This document shows positions 24,834 through 34,395 of a stretch of DNA of 64,000 nt, piece by piece. Location: positions 264,940 through 328,939 of the forward strand of contig NZ_JAEDOX010000002.1 in assembly GCF_017872555.1 (NCBI RefSeq). Direction: 5' to 3'. A program made the translations under genes and the position numbers. The notes beneath the pieces were generated by a model that was not told where the DNA came from, searched no databases, and saw nothing but the letters and a program-made list of their open reading frames with translations. The DNA is from Ruegeria sp. HKCCSA071. GTDB lineage: Bacteria; Pseudomonadota; Alphaproteobacteria; Rhodobacterales; Rhodobacteraceae. Numbering within the stretch: the first letter of the stretch is position 1; each line of letters opens with the position of its first letter.

Positions 24834-25646
24834 TCAAGCAAGCTTTTCATCATGCGACCCCTTTGCCGCCTTTTCACCGTTCCGCCACATCACGATTTCG
24901 GCCAAAATCGACAGGGCGATCTCATGCGGGTCTATGGCATGTATGTCCAAGCCAGCAGGGGATTTCAGGCGCGCGACCTTCAAAGGGTCCAATCCCTGGG
25001 CGATAAGCTTTGCAGTCAGTGTAGCTGCCTTGCGGCGACTGGCCACCATCGACACGCGTGCCGCATCGGTTTCCAAGGCTGCCTTCAAAGCGGACGCATC
25101 GCTGCGCCCCTGCGCAGCCACCACGACATAGTCCCGCGGCTCCACGCCCAGCGCATCGACCTGAGCCAAGGCGAACCGCACATGGTTTCCAGCAATATCA
25201 AGCCCATCCTCGACAGCCGTGCGAAATCCGGCCAGCGATCCATGTGCCGCCAGCGCTTTGGCAATCAACCCCTCGCCGAAAATCACCAGCCGGGGCGCGT
25301 GTTGATAGGGCTCGACCAAAAGATCAACAGTGCCACCGGACGGGCACCCACTTTTGAACGTTTGCACACCATCGGGATCGGTCATTTTCACCACCTTTTC
25401 CGAAGGTTTGACACGGATAATCTGCGGCGCCCCGGACGCCCAAGCCTGTTGCGCTGCGGCCCGGACCGCGCGTTGCACACAAGCCCCGCCTAAATGCCCC
25501 AGGATTTCACCCGCCTGGGTAATCGCCGCCTTCCCCCCAGCTTTGGCCGAGGTCGCATCCGCCGTGCGCAAAACTGTCGCCACGCAAAAGGCCTCTCCGG
25601 TTCCGCGCAGCTGATCGATGGTGTCAAAAATGTCGAAATTCGCCAA
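24834..25646 (-). CDS. coxF: XdhC/CoxF family maturation factor (TTG start)
   Basis: A 270-residue XdhC/CoxI/CoxF family protein that helps deliver or sulfurate the molybdenum cofactor of CO dehydrogenase. The XdhC_CoxI domain is at the N-terminus (FCVATVLRTADATSAKAGGKAAI), and a Rossmann-like C-terminal domain begins near RLVIFGEGLIAKALAAHG. I place the start at TTG 25646 because AAAGGAG lies seven bases upstream and family homology starts there; the ATG further upstream at 25763 lies inside coxE. It follows coxE after 13 bases, in the order of the Oligotropha coxMSLDEFG cluster. Confidence 0.88.
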   Translation of the reverse strand: MANFDIFDTIDQLRGTGEAFCVATVLRTADATSAKAGGKAAITQAGEILGHLGGACVQRAVRAAAQQAWASGAPQIIRVKPSEKVVKMTDPDGVQTFKSGCPSGGTVDLLVEPYQHAPRLVIFGEGLIAKALAAHGSLAGFRTAVEDGLDIAGNHVRFALAQVDALGVEPRDYVVVAAQGRSDASALKAALETDAARVSMVASRRKAATLTAKLIAQGLDPLKVARLKSPAGLDIHAIDPHEIALSILAEIVMWRNGEKAAKGSHDEKLA

Positions 25647-25659
25647 TGTCAGACTCCTT

Positions 25660-26850
25660 TCACAGCTTTTGGAACTGCGGCTCAAGCGCCGCCAATGCAT
25701 CCAGCGTATTGGCCGGCAAATGCGCATCCAGATAGGGTTCAGCTGCCTGCATCGCTGCCGCAATCGGCTGATAATCCTTCCAGCCCTTCAAAGGGTTCAG
25801 CCAGACGATCCGGCGTGCCTTGCGCCTGATACGGGCCAGCACATCCCCCAGTTCCTGCGGATCAGAACTGCAATATCCGTCCGACAGGATCAGGACGACA
25901 GTACGCCCGTTCAGTGCCCGCGCACCGTATCCCGACAGAAATCGCTCCAGACTACCGGAAATATCCGTACCGCCGCCAAAGCCTTCGGCCATCAGCGACA
26001 ACCGACCCGCAGCCCGGAGGGTGTCATGGTCGCGCAACGCATATGTGACCCGCATCAATCGCGTGTGAAACAAATACGCATCTGCCTCGATCCCGCTGCC
26101 GATCAATCCTTTCAGAAAAGCCAGAAACACACGTGAGTACACGGTCATCGAACCACTCACGTCGCACAATGCAACAATCCGCATCGGGCGCGGCGGCCGC
26201 GCTCGGCGATACAGGTCCAGCGGCTCACCGCCTCGCGCCAGACTGGCGCGCTGTATTCGGCGCATGTCCAGAGCAGCCCCGCGCAACGCCTGTTTCCGGC
26301 GGCGCGATCGCCTGTCCCGAAATGCCCGCGCCAAGGCCAGCGCGGCTGTTTCAGCCTGTTTTAGGGTCTCTTCATCCATCAACTCTCGCAAATCCCGGCG
26401 TGACAGGTTGGGCGTTCGCGTGGCGATCAACTTACCGTCCACTCCTTCACCTTCTCTTTCACCGCAGTCAGGCGTAGTGGTCACTTGCTCCGACCCGGAT
26501 CGTGGTTTGTCCTCAGCCTGAGTGCTGCTCTGCCAGATCATTGGCTTGGCGGACTGCACCCGCGCATGCTTGTTTTTCGCTGTTCCCGAACGCTGCGCAC
26601 CAGCGTTGAACCAATAAGCATCGAACAGTTCATCAAACCGGCGCCAATCTTCCGCATCTCCGGTCAAGACCGCGCACATGGCTTGTCGGGCCTGATTGGC
26701 ATCCGTTGCATCCACTTCGGACAGGGCGGCAAGCGCGCGCCCCGCATCCAGCGCGCCCATTTTCATGCCATTCAAGCGCAGATGCGCTATGAAGCCCGAC
26801 ATGCGGTCGGCAAGGCCTAAAGCCCGGGCGGGAAAGCGCGTAACCTGCAT
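25660..26850 (-). CDS. coxE: CoxE, von Willebrand A domain protein
   Basis: A 396-residue VWA protein of the CoxE family. The VWA domain lies in the C-terminal half and has a complete metal site: CDVSGSM, then a conserved Thr (GFGGGTDISGSLERFL) and LSDGYCSSDP. The N-terminal part contains the helical CoxE region (FIAHLRLNGMKMGALDAGRAL) and a charged linker. ATG 26850 shares its A with the coxD stop codon (TGATG). With the MoxR ATPase CoxD it drives maturation of the copper-sulfur-molybdenum centre. Confidence 0.93.
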   Translation of the reverse strand: MQVTRFPARALGLADRMSGFIAHLRLNGMKMGALDAGRALAALSEVDATDANQARQAMCAVLTGDAEDWRRFDELFDAYWFNAGAQRSGTAKNKHARVQSAKPMIWQSSTQAEDKPRSGSEQVTTTPDCGEREGEGVDGKLIATRTPNLSRRDLRELMDEETLKQAETAALALARAFRDRRSRRRKQALRGAALDMRRIQRASLARGGEPLDLYRRARPPRPMRIVALCDVSGSMTVYSRVFLAFLKGLIGSGIEADAYLFHTRLMRVTYALRDHDTLRAAGRLSLMAEGFGGGTDISGSLERFLSGYGARALNGRTVVLILSDGYCSSDPQELGDVLARIRRKARRIVWLNPLKGWKDYQPIAAAMQAAEPYLDAHLPANTLDALAALEPQFQKL

Positions 26851-27716
26851 CACGCGACCTTTCCGATCAGGCGATCCATCACCTCGGGCGGTGCCGCATT
26901 GTAGTCTGCGGCAGTTTTCAGCAAACACACCAGCGTCGCCTGCACGTCTTCGCGGGATTTGGCCAGATCATTGACACCCAACCCGGATAGGGCCGCCGCC
27001 CAATCCAGCATTTCGGCGATGCCCGGTTTCTTCTCAAGATCTTCCTGACGCAGCGCCTGTACAACCCCGATGATCTGACGCGCCAGAATCCCCTCGATTT
27101 CAGGCAGTCGCGCCCGCAGGATTGCCTGTTCGGTCTCTCTCGAAGGATAGTCAAGAAAGCTGTACAAACACCTTCTGCGCAGCGCATCCGACAAATCCCG
27201 CGTCCCGTTGGCCGTCAGAATGACGACAGGCCGCACACGTGCCTGCACAGTTCCCAACTCAGGTATTGTGATCTGAAAGTCTGACAGGATTTCCAGAAGG
27301 TAGGCTTCGAACTCCTCATCCGCCCGGTCAATCTCATCAATCAACAGAACCGGTGGTTTCGTTTCCGAGATCGCCTCTAACAAAGGTCTTTTCAGCAAAA
27401 ACTCATCCGAAAACAGCTGCGCCTCTGCGACGCCGCCTTGCGCTTCGCTCGCCCTTATCGCCAATAGCTGTCTTTGATAATTCCATTCATAGATGGCATG
27501 ACTGGCGTCCAGACCTTCGTAGCATTGCAGACGTATCAATCGTGTATCGCGCCACGCTGCCACCGCTTTGGCCACATCGGTTTTCCCTACGCCCGCCGGC
27601 CCCTCCAGCAACAAAGGGCGCCCAAGTTGCTGCGCCAGATGCAGCGCCATGGCCAACCGATCATCGGCAACATAGCCCTGCGCGGCCAACCCTTTCTGCA
27701 CGTCTTTCAAGGTCAA
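26850..27716 (-). CDS. coxD: CoxD, MoxR-type AAA+ ATPase (probable TTG start)
   Basis: A 288-residue AAA+ ATPase needed in Oligotropha for building the [CuSMoO2] centre of CO dehydrogenase. Walker A is GPAGVGKT, Walker B is PVLLIDEIDRAD, and the sensor region is PVVILTANGTRDLSDALRRRC. An ATG exists at 27821, directly after coxL, but the stretch between is a palindromic intergenic repeat rather than protein-like sequence. TTG 27716 has AGGA eight bases upstream and begins where family homology starts (TLKDVQKGLAAQGYV). The stop overlaps the coxE start. Confidence 0.9.
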   Translation of the reverse strand: MTLKDVQKGLAAQGYVADDRLAMALHLAQQLGRPLLLEGPAGVGKTDVAKAVAAWRDTRLIRLQCYEGLDASHAIYEWNYQRQLLAIRASEAQGGVAEAQLFSDEFLLKRPLLEAISETKPPVLLIDEIDRADEEFEAYLLEILSDFQITIPELGTVQARVRPVVILTANGTRDLSDALRRRCLYSFLDYPSRETEQAILRARLPEIEGILARQIIGVVQALRQEDLEKKPGIAEMLDWAAALSGLGVNDLAKSREDVQATLVCLLKTAADYNAAPPEVMDRLIGKVA

Positions 27717-27721
27717 AACCA

Positions 27722-27819
27722 GGATCCTATCTTCATCTGGCCCCAAATATCCCGGGGGAGGTTCGGAGGGGGCAGAGCCCCCTCCGTCCGGTCGGACCGG
27801 CAACAGCCGGTCCGACCCC
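27722..27819. repeat. Palindromic intergenic repeat inside the cox operon
   Basis: Two strong hairpins lie between coxL and coxD. One is GGAGGGGGC/GCCCCCTCC (27765-27785, loop of 3). The other is GGTCGGACCGGC/GCCGGTCCGACC (27790-27817, 12-base perfect stem, loop of 4). They are followed by a C-rich stretch and CCAAATAT/CATCTGG sequence that, from memory, recurs after genes in Rhodobacteraceae genomes. It may stabilise upstream coxMSL mRNA or attenuate coxDEFG. Confidence 0.7.
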
Positions 27820-27821
27820 AT

Positions 27822-30239
27822 TCACCCATGCATCCCCAGACCATTGGCAATCTTCCAGATCCGCCAGTGGTCGTGCGGCATGTGGCTCTGCACCAACCCA
27901 AAATGCCGGAACGCGTCATGCACTGCGTTCGAGAACGCAGGCACACCGCCGACATTCGGGCTTTCCCCCACACCCTTTGCACCAATCGGATGGTGCGGGG
28001 ACGGGGTCACCGTATGGTCAGTGGTATAGTTCGGCGTCTCCCACGCGGTTGGCAGGAAGAAGTCCATCAGCGTACCGGTCTTCACATTGCCCATATCATC
28101 ATAGGCAATCTCTTGCCCCATCGCGATAGCCAGTGCCTCGGTCACACCGCCATGGACCTGACCCTCGATGATCATCGGGTTGATCCGGGTGCCGCAGTCA
28201 TCCAGAGCATAGAACTGCCGGACCTCCCATTCACCGGTATCCACGTCAATCTCCATGACACAAATATAGGCTCCGAACGGATAGGTCATATTCGGCGGGT
28301 CGTAATAGCTGACGGCCTCCAGACCCGGTTCCAGCCCCGGAATAGCCTGATTATAGGCGGCGAATGCGATTTCCTTCATGGTCTTGAACCGCTCAGGTGC
28401 GCCTTTGACAGCAAAGCGATCCACGTCCCATTCGACATCGTTGTCGTGCACCTCCAGCAGATAGGCCGCGATCATCTGGGCTTTTGCCCGAATTTTGCGG
28501 GCCGCCATCGCCGTGGCCGCACCAGCGACCGGAGTAGACCGGGACCCATAAGTCCCAAGCCCGTAAGGTGCGGTATCCGTGTCACCCTCTTCCAGCGTGA
28601 TGTCATCGGCGGGCAGGCCGATTTCACTGGCGATGATCTGGGCAAAGGTTGTGGCGTGGCCCTGCCCTTGACTGATCGTCCCCAGCCGCGCAATCGCTGA
28701 TCCGGTCGGATGAATGCGAATCTCGCAGCTGTCGAACATCCCCAGTCCAAGGATATCGCAGTTCTTCACTGGCCCGGCCCCGACGATTTCCGTGAAATGC
28801 GTCAGGCCAATGCCCAACAGCTTGCGCGTTTTTCCAGCCTTGAAATCCGCGATCCGCTGCGCCTGTTCCGCCCGCAGACCCTCATAGTTCACGGCCTTCA
28901 GCGCCTTGTCCCAAGCGGTGTGATAATCGCCCGAGTCATATTCCCAGCCCAGCGCCGACTGATACGGGAACTGATCTTTGCGGATAAAGTTGATCCGGCG
29001 CAGCTCGGCCGCGTCCATGTTCAGCTTGATGGCCAAAACCTCGATCATGCGTTCGATGAAATAGGCAGCTTCGGTTACGCGGAAGGAACAGCGATAGGCC
29101 ACACCGCCCGGCGCCTTGTTGGTATAGACACCATCCACCGCCAGATAGGCAGTCGGGATGTCATAAGACCCGGTGCAGATATTCATGAACCCGGCAGGGA
29201 ATTTGGTCGGGTCGGCACAAGCGTCGAAACCACCATGATCCGCCGTGGTGTGACACCACAATCCAGTGATCTTTCCATCCTTGGTGGCGGCAATCTTCCC
29301 CTGCATCCAGTAGTCGCGGGCAAAGGCAGTGGACATCAGGTTTTCCATCCGGTCCTCGACCCATTTCACCGGCTTGCCGGTGACGATCGAGGCCACCACC
29401 GAACACACATAGCCTGCGTAGGCCCCCACCTTGTTGCCAAACCCACCACCGATATCGGGGCTGATCACGCGGATATTGTGCTCGGCCAGCCCCGAAATCA
29501 GAGACACAACTGTCCGGATTGCATGAGGGGCCTGGAAAGTTCCGTAGAGCGTCAGTTTGCCGGTCACCTTGTCCATCGATGCCACGCAACCGCAGGTCTC
29601 AAGCGGGCACGGGTGGGTGCGGTGGTAATAGATCATCTCTTCGGCGACCACGTCCGCCTCGGCCAGCACAGATTCGGTCGCGTCCTTGTCGCCCTGTTCC
29701 CACGTAAAGATGTGGTTGTGATGTTTGCGCGGACCATGTGCGCCTTCGGTCTGACCTTCCAGGTCTTCGCGGAGCACCACGTCCGACTTCAACGATTCGA
29801 ACGGGTCCGTGATGACAGGAAGCTCTTCGTATTCGACCTCGACCAGTTCAACGGCATCTGCCGCGACATAGCGGTCTTCGGCCACGACATAGGCAACTTC
29901 CTGGCCCTGAAACAACACCTTGCCATCGGCCAGAACCATCTGCTTGTCACCGGCCAGTGTCGGCATCCAGTGCAATCCCAAAGGCGACAGGTCTTCGGCG
30001 GTCAAAACGGCGATCACGCCGGGCAGTGCCAAGGCCGCCTCTTTGTTCACGCTGACGACGCGGGCATGTGCGTAGGGGGAGCGCACAAAATCGCCAAACA
30101 GCATCCCGTCCAGCTTGATGTCATCAACGTAATTACCCTTGCCTTGAGTGAAACGCACGTCCTCGACGCGTTTTCGGGCGCAGCCCATACCTTTAAGGTT
30201 GGCAGCGCGTTCTTCGGGGGTCAGGGTCTGGTCGGTCAT
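27822..30239 (-). CDS. coxL: Aerobic carbon monoxide dehydrogenase large subunit, form I
   Basis: An 805-residue molybdopterin subunit that oxidises CO to CO2 with water. The active-site loop is AYRCSFR at residues 381-387; this matches the AYxCSFR signature of true form I CO dehydrogenases and differs from AYRGAGR of form II. C384 would bind the copper, as C388 does in Oligotropha. Other molybdopterin contacts are GGGFGNK near 274 and GAKGVGESP near the C-terminus, with the catalytic glutamate. The length is normal. The start overlaps the coxS stop by four bases. Electrons pass to coxS and coxM and then to the quinone pool. Confidence 0.95.
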   Translation of the reverse strand: MTDQTLTPEERAANLKGMGCARKRVEDVRFTQGKGNYVDDIKLDGMLFGDFVRSPYAHARVVSVNKEAALALPGVIAVLTAEDLSPLGLHWMPTLAGDKQMVLADGKVLFQGQEVAYVVAEDRYVAADAVELVEVEYEELPVITDPFESLKSDVVLREDLEGQTEGAHGPRKHHNHIFTWEQGDKDATESVLAEADVVAEEMIYYHRTHPCPLETCGCVASMDKVTGKLTLYGTFQAPHAIRTVVSLISGLAEHNIRVISPDIGGGFGNKVGAYAGYVCSVVASIVTGKPVKWVEDRMENLMSTAFARDYWMQGKIAATKDGKITGLWCHTTADHGGFDACADPTKFPAGFMNICTGSYDIPTAYLAVDGVYTNKAPGGVAYRCSFRVTEAAYFIERMIEVLAIKLNMDAAELRRINFIRKDQFPYQSALGWEYDSGDYHTAWDKALKAVNYEGLRAEQAQRIADFKAGKTRKLLGIGLTHFTEIVGAGPVKNCDILGLGMFDSCEIRIHPTGSAIARLGTISQGQGHATTFAQIIASEIGLPADDITLEEGDTDTAPYGLGTYGSRSTPVAGAATAMAARKIRAKAQMIAAYLLEVHDNDVEWDVDRFAVKGAPERFKTMKEIAFAAYNQAIPGLEPGLEAVSYYDPPNMTYPFGAYICVMEIDVDTGEWEVRQFYALDDCGTRINPMIIEGQVHGGVTEALAIAMGQEIAYDDMGNVKTGTLMDFFLPTAWETPNYTTDHTVTPSPHHPIGAKGVGESPNVGGVPAFSNAVHDAFRHFGLVQSHMPHDHWRIWKIANGLGMHG

Positions 30240-30730
30240 TCCGCGGCCTCCTTCTGTGCATTGAGCAAATCAGCCGAGGCCGAGATCGCTTTGACGATAT
30301 TCTGGTATCCCGTGCAGCGGCACAGGTTTCCGGCCATGCCGAAACGGATTTCCTCCTCGGTCGGGTTCGGGTTTTCCTGCAGCAGACGATGCGCCCGGGT
30401 GATCATGCCCGGCGTGCAGAACCCACATTGCAGCCCGTGATGTTCGCGGAACATTTCCTGCAACACTCCAAGGCTGCCATCATCATTGGTCAGCCCCTCA
30501 ACGGTTGTGATCTCAGCACCGTTTACCTGCGCTACAAAGGCGGTGCAGGATTTGACCGACTTGCCGTCGATATCCACCGTGCAGGCACCGCAATGGCTGG
30601 TTTCACACCCGATATGCGGGCCGGTGATTTTCAGATCTTCCCGCAGGAAGTGGATCAGCAGCGTGCGCGGCTCGGCCAGACCGTCAACCTGCTTGCCGTT
30701 TACGGTCAGTTTGACATGCATTTTCGACAT
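30236..30730 (-). CDS. coxS: Carbon monoxide dehydrogenase small (2Fe-2S) subunit
   Basis: A 164-residue iron-sulfur subunit with two [2Fe-2S] clusters. The plant-type cluster uses [15 protein letters not shown] plus the cysteine in VKSCTAF; the second uses CGFCTPGM and [17 protein letters not shown] lies seven to eight bases upstream of ATG 30730; ATG 30721 is a nearby alternative. It passes electrons between the molybdenum centre of CoxL and the FAD of CoxM. It lies 14 bases after coxM. Confidence 0.96.
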   Translation of the reverse strand: MSKMHVKLTVNGKQVDGLAEPRTLLIHFLREDLKITGPHIGCETSHCGACTVDIDGKSVKSCTAFVAQVNGAEITTVEGLTNDDGSLGVLQEMFREHHGLQCGFCTPGMITRAHRLLQENPNPTEEEIRFGMAGNLCRCTGYQNIVKAISASADLLNAQKEAAE

Positions 30731-30744
30731 TGGTTCCCTCCCCC

Positions 30745-31578
30745 TCAGCCCGCGCGGCTTTGCGCACGGTCGATGGCGCGGCGCAGCACCACGGCTGCCA
30801 CGTGTTTCTTGAATTCGACGGGGCCGCGGTTATCAGCGACCGGATCGATTGCGTCTAGCATTGCGGCAACGCACCCTTCGACATCACCCCCGGCCAGCGC
30901 GGTGCTGGCCTCATCCGACCAGATGGGCGTGTCGGCCAGATTGGTCATCGCAACCGAGGCCTGACCGTTGCCAACCATCACAGCCGCGGCGGCGGTCGCA
31001 TAATCCCCTATCTTGCGCTTTTGCTTTTGATAGGCCTGCCCCACGCCTGCACCCGGCACAGGGATCGAAATCCGGATCAGGATTTCTTCGTCTTCGCGGG
31101 CGGTGAAATACGCGGCCTCATAAAAATCACGCGCGGCAACTGTCCGGTTCCCGTCCGGGCCGGACAATTCAAACGAGGCGTTCAAGCATTGCATCAGACC
31201 CGGCATGTCATTGCCCGGGTCACCATTGGCTACATTGCCACCGACAGTGCCCATGTACCGCACTTGCGGATCCGCAATCTGAAGCGCCGCCTCGCGGATC
31301 AACGGAATGGCTTCGGCCAGACCGCTGTGGGTGATCAGCTCGTGCTGCGTGACCATCGCACCCAAAGTAACGGTGTCTGGCCCGACCTCTATTCCCTTAA
31401 GCTCTTCAATGGCCTGAAGATCGACCAGATGACCCATCTCGGCCATCCGAAGCTTCATCATCGGGATCAGGCTGTGCCCGCCCGCGATCACGCGCGCCTC
31501 GTCCCCGTATTCCTGTAGAATGCCGATGGCCGAGGCAATGTCGCCTGGCCGGTGATACTCAAAGCCGGCTGGTATCAT
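30745..31578 (-). CDS. coxM: Carbon monoxide dehydrogenase medium (FAD) subunit
   Basis: A 277-residue FAD subunit and first gene of the cox operon. The FAD-binding motifs are [15 protein letters not shown] near residues 32-46 and [17 protein letters not shown] near 110, followed by the CO dehydrogenase flavoprotein C-terminal domain. AGGGAGG precedes the start at 31578. Gene order M-S-L is the form I arrangement; form II enzymes usually have S-L-M. Confidence 0.95.
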   Translation of the reverse strand: MIPAGFEYHRPGDIASAIGILQEYGDEARVIAGGHSLIPMMKLRMAEMGHLVDLQAIEELKGIEVGPDTVTLGAMVTQHELITHSGLAEAIPLIREAALQIADPQVRYMGTVGGNVANGDPGNDMPGLMQCLNASFELSGPDGNRTVAARDFYEAAYFTAREDEEILIRISIPVPGAGVGQAYQKQKRKIGDYATAAAAVMVGNGQASVAMTNLADTPIWSDEASTALAGGDVEGCVAAMLDAIDPVADNRGPVEFKKHVAAVVLRRAIDRAQSRAG

Positions 31579-31643
31579 GTTTTTCCTCCCTGGGTCCGGG
31601 CAATATGCCTTGGCGGACCTGAGGTAAGGAAAGAACCGCGGAT

Positions 31644-31660
31644 TTAACTGATCCAGTTAA
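31644..31660. promoter_or_regulatory. Palindrome in the cox promoter region
   Basis: TTAACTG-ATC-CAGTTAA, a perfect seven-base inverted repeat with a three-base spacer, 66-82 bases upstream of the coxM start. Each arm reads CAGTTAAR outward, which resembles half of a LytTR-type recognition site. Because the MHYT-LytTR gene ends at 31718, this is the natural candidate operator for the cox operon. Confidence 0.45.
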
Positions 31661-31717
31661 GGAAAACGGAGCGCGCGACTTGTTTCACGAAATGCGAAAG
31701 AACTGCACGAGTTGCGC

Positions 31718-32806
31718 CTACACCCCCAGTGCTTCGCGAATATCAGTCAGGCGGGACCGGCTGACCGGCACCTTGCTCAGCGCGTCAACACCATCGAAAT
31801 AACAGGTGCCGTTGTCCTTGTGACGTTCAAAGCGCGAGACGTGTTTCGGGTTCACCAGATAACTGCGATGCGCCCGTAGGAACCCTTCGGGCAAAAGCCG
31901 CGTTTCCGCATCGGTGATCGACCAGGGGCAGAAAAGTTTCTCTGCGTCCATATAGAGTACCGTGTAATGCCCTTCGGCCCGAATTGCGGCGATCCGGGCG
32001 GGATGAGCAAATAAGGTCTGGCCTTCACGCTCATACGGAACACCAGCGCGCATTGGGGCGGGTTCCAACACAGGTCCCGAGGCAGGTGCAGTCACGGGCT
32101 TTGGCTCTATGAACGTGATACCGGTCAACAGGAAAGCACCACAGATCAGAAAGACGGATACCGTCACCCCCATCGCCAAAACCTGATTATCCAGCGCAGG
32201 ACCCGCACCACCCAGGCTGTCGCTCGCGACGAAATCCGTAAGGCCCGTGGCAACAAAATGCATGGTGAACACCGCCAGCCCGAAACAAACCGTGCCGAGC
32301 AGGATGTTTCGTTGAGTCCGGTTGCCATAAGCCACCCAAAAAGCGGCGACAGACAAGATCACTGATGCCAGCGCTGACAGAACAACATCGAAAATGTCAT
32401 AGACGGGGCGGCAAAGCTGCATACCAGCCATCCCGACATAGTGCATCGCGACGATGCCCAGTCCGACAATCACACCAGATCCGATCATCGTCTGAACCGA
32501 ACGAGGCCGGAAATGCAGCAGCAGCAACGCCAGCCCTACCATCAGGATCGCGACCAGTGCCGACATCAGGGTGATCAGGGCATCATAGTAGAACAGGATT
32601 GGCAGTTGCAGCCCCAGCATCGCCACGAAATGCATCGACCAGATGCCGCCGCCCAGAATGACAGCGGCCAATGCCACCACGAACTTGCGCCGCTGGCTAT
32701 CCAGCCTGGACGCGCCATGCGTCAGGTACAGACCCGTGAACCCGGCCATGAGCGCCACGGCAAGCGAAGCCACCACCAACCAAGTGTTGTGAGAGTAGTC
32801 CAGCAT
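31718..32806 (-). CDS. coxC: MHYT-domain LytTR transcriptional regulator (CoxC-like)
   Basis: A 362-residue membrane-bound regulator. The first 235 residues hold seven helices with three MHYT-type motifs (WSMHFVAM, AMHYVGMAG, TMHFVATG), proposed to bind copper and sense CO, O2 or NO. The C-terminal 100 residues form a LytTR DNA-binding domain (IAAIRAEGHYTVLYMDAEKLF, FLRAHRSYLVNPKHVSRFER). This is the CoxC/CoxH architecture of Oligotropha carboxidovorans. Placed immediately upstream of coxM on the same strand, it probably controls the cox operon. CoxB and CoxH counterparts are not seen here. Confidence 0.85.
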   Translation of the reverse strand: MLDYSHNTWLVVASLAVALMAGFTGLYLTHGASRLDSQRRKFVVALAAVILGGGIWSMHFVAMLGLQLPILFYYDALITLMSALVAILMVGLALLLLHFRPRSVQTMIGSGVIVGLGIVAMHYVGMAGMQLCRPVYDIFDVVLSALASVILSVAAFWVAYGNRTQRNILLGTVCFGLAVFTMHFVATGLTDFVASDSLGGAGPALDNQVLAMGVTVSVFLICGAFLLTGITFIEPKPVTAPASGPVLEPAPMRAGVPYEREGQTLFAHPARIAAIRAEGHYTVLYMDAEKLFCPWSITDAETRLLPEGFLRAHRSYLVNPKHVSRFERHKDNGTCYFDGVDALSKVPVSRSRLTDIREALGV

Positions 32807-32891
32807 TTGGATTTGAACGCCCTCCCCGACGCGAGGATGACGTTAGCAAACCGAATTGATTGCGACAATTCACAGTTAACAACAGCAGGGC

Positions 32892-34385
32892 TCAGACCTG
32901 TTTCTGAGCCTCTGCATCGTCCGCGACCTCTACGGCATCAACTGTGACTTCAACCACATCGTCGTCTTCCGCAGTCTCGACTGTTTCGGGTTCTTCAGTC
33001 TGGCTCTCAAGTGCACCGACGATCAAAGGCAACATGTGAACCCCGGTTGCAGTTGCAATCTCTGGAGTCTGTGGCGTCTGCCAGCTGAGCGTATCGAAGC
33101 TGTGGCAGTTCTGACAGACAGGTCCCCATTCGGGTTGAATGTCATGACAGTTGTCGCACACCCATTGCGGGCCGCGCGGCGCGTTCAGTGCCTTGGCAAG
33201 CCAACCTTGCACAACAGCGTCCGTGGCACCCTCGCCGCGCTCAACGGCAGCCATCAATGTATAGGCCCGCGCATCACCTCGTTTTTCGACAACATCACCC
33301 AAGGCACGGCGGGCTTCGGGAAAGTCTTCGGCCACAATGTTCAGCTCGGCTAGGATCAAACGGGTTTCCATGTTTTCAGGATGAATGCGCGTCAGTGCCG
33401 TGAAACGCCTGACCCTTTGTTCCGGGGTTTCATCCGGCTCGATCTCGGCAAAGGCATGGGCCAGATCCGGATGCGGACGAACCTCCCACGCTTTTTTCAG
33501 GATCTTGGTCGCTGCCCGGGACTTCCCCTTGGCGATGTACGCGCGGGCCGCCATTGCGGCGGCAGGCACCAGATCGGGCGACAGGCGATTGGCTTCGATC
33601 GCGCGCTCCTGTTGCTCGACAGTTGCGCCTTCATCCAGGATTCCTTTGGCTTCAGACAGCGCCAGAACCGCATCGCGGCGTTTGAATACGTCGCGCGGCA
33701 GATACCCGGCTTTCAACTTGGACGTCAGCGTCGACCGGGCACCGGCCCAATCCTGCGCCTTGGTCTGTAAATTCAGCAGAACATCCTGTGTCTCTTCGTG
33801 GCGGGGTTTTATGGCCAGTGCCTTTTCGGCCAGCTTGCGGGCGGTTTCATCATCCCCTTCGGCCAGCTTCTGTTTCATGATACCGCGCACACCGACAAAC
33901 CGGGTCGCACTGTTTGTCACCAGTTTCTTGTAAGTGTCCGAAGCTTTCTTGGTGTCACCCGTCATCTCGGCAGCCTGGGCCACCAGAAGATCCGTCAATT
34001 CCGGCTTGTTCAACAGCTTTTCGGCCTTGCTGGCCTTGGTCATGGCTATGCGCCCTTCGCCCGAGGCCAACGCCATCAACCCATCGGCCAGCGCCTGATA
34101 GCCGCGCTGTTCTCGACTGCGATCGAAATACCGCGACAGAGCGGTTTCGTCGCCGTTGAGGAATTTGAGCGTCGCAACCAACAGGCTGAGCAGTTTGAAG
34201 AACAGCCAGACCGCAAGCACCAGAACACCCAACGCAATCACCGACTGAAGCGGCCCAAGGGTGAATTCCGTGCCGGCGACGGTGATCTGCACCCCACCGC
34301 TGGTTTGCATCAGGAAGTGACCGCCCAGCGCCAGCAGGCCGATAATCGCAACAAAAACGAGGATCTTAAACAATGACCACAGCAT
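32892..34385 (-). CDS. hemY: HemY N-terminal domain / TPR protein with C-terminal zinc ribbon
   Basis: A 497-residue inner-membrane protein of the HemY (COG3898) family. Two N-terminal membrane helices are followed by a TPR-rich cytoplasmic region. A zinc ribbon is visible at residues 410-427 (CDNC ... CQNC), followed by FDTLSW. The C-terminal tail is acidic and low-complexity. Despite its name the family is not protoporphyrinogen oxidase; its role is unclear, although it sits next to hemD in many proteobacteria, as it does here (hemD, COG4223, hemY on one strand). Confidence 0.87.
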   Translation of the reverse strand: MLWSLFKILVFVAIIGLLALGGHFLMQTSGGVQITVAGTEFTLGPLQSVIALGVLVLAVWLFFKLLSLLVATLKFLNGDETALSRYFDRSREQRGYQALADGLMALASGEGRIAMTKASKAEKLLNKPELTDLLVAQAAEMTGDTKKASDTYKKLVTNSATRFVGVRGIMKQKLAEGDDETARKLAEKALAIKPRHEETQDVLLNLQTKAQDWAGARSTLTSKLKAGYLPRDVFKRRDAVLALSEAKGILDEGATVEQQERAIEANRLSPDLVPAAAMAARAYIAKGKSRAATKILKKAWEVRPHPDLAHAFAEIEPDETPEQRVRRFTALTRIHPENMETRLILAELNIVAEDFPEARRALGDVVEKRGDARAYTLMAAVERGEGATDAVVQGWLAKALNAPRGPQWVCDNCHDIQPEWGPVCQNCHSFDTLSWQTPQTPEIATATGVHMLPLIVGALESQTEEPETVETAEDDDVVEVTVDAVEVADDAEAQKQV

Positions 34386-34395
34386 GGCAGGTCCT

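Noticed and set aside
27717..27821. Start of coxD at ATG 27821 directly after coxL
   Set aside because: The extra 35 codons would be translated from a palindromic repeat rich in Pro and Gly and do not match the family.
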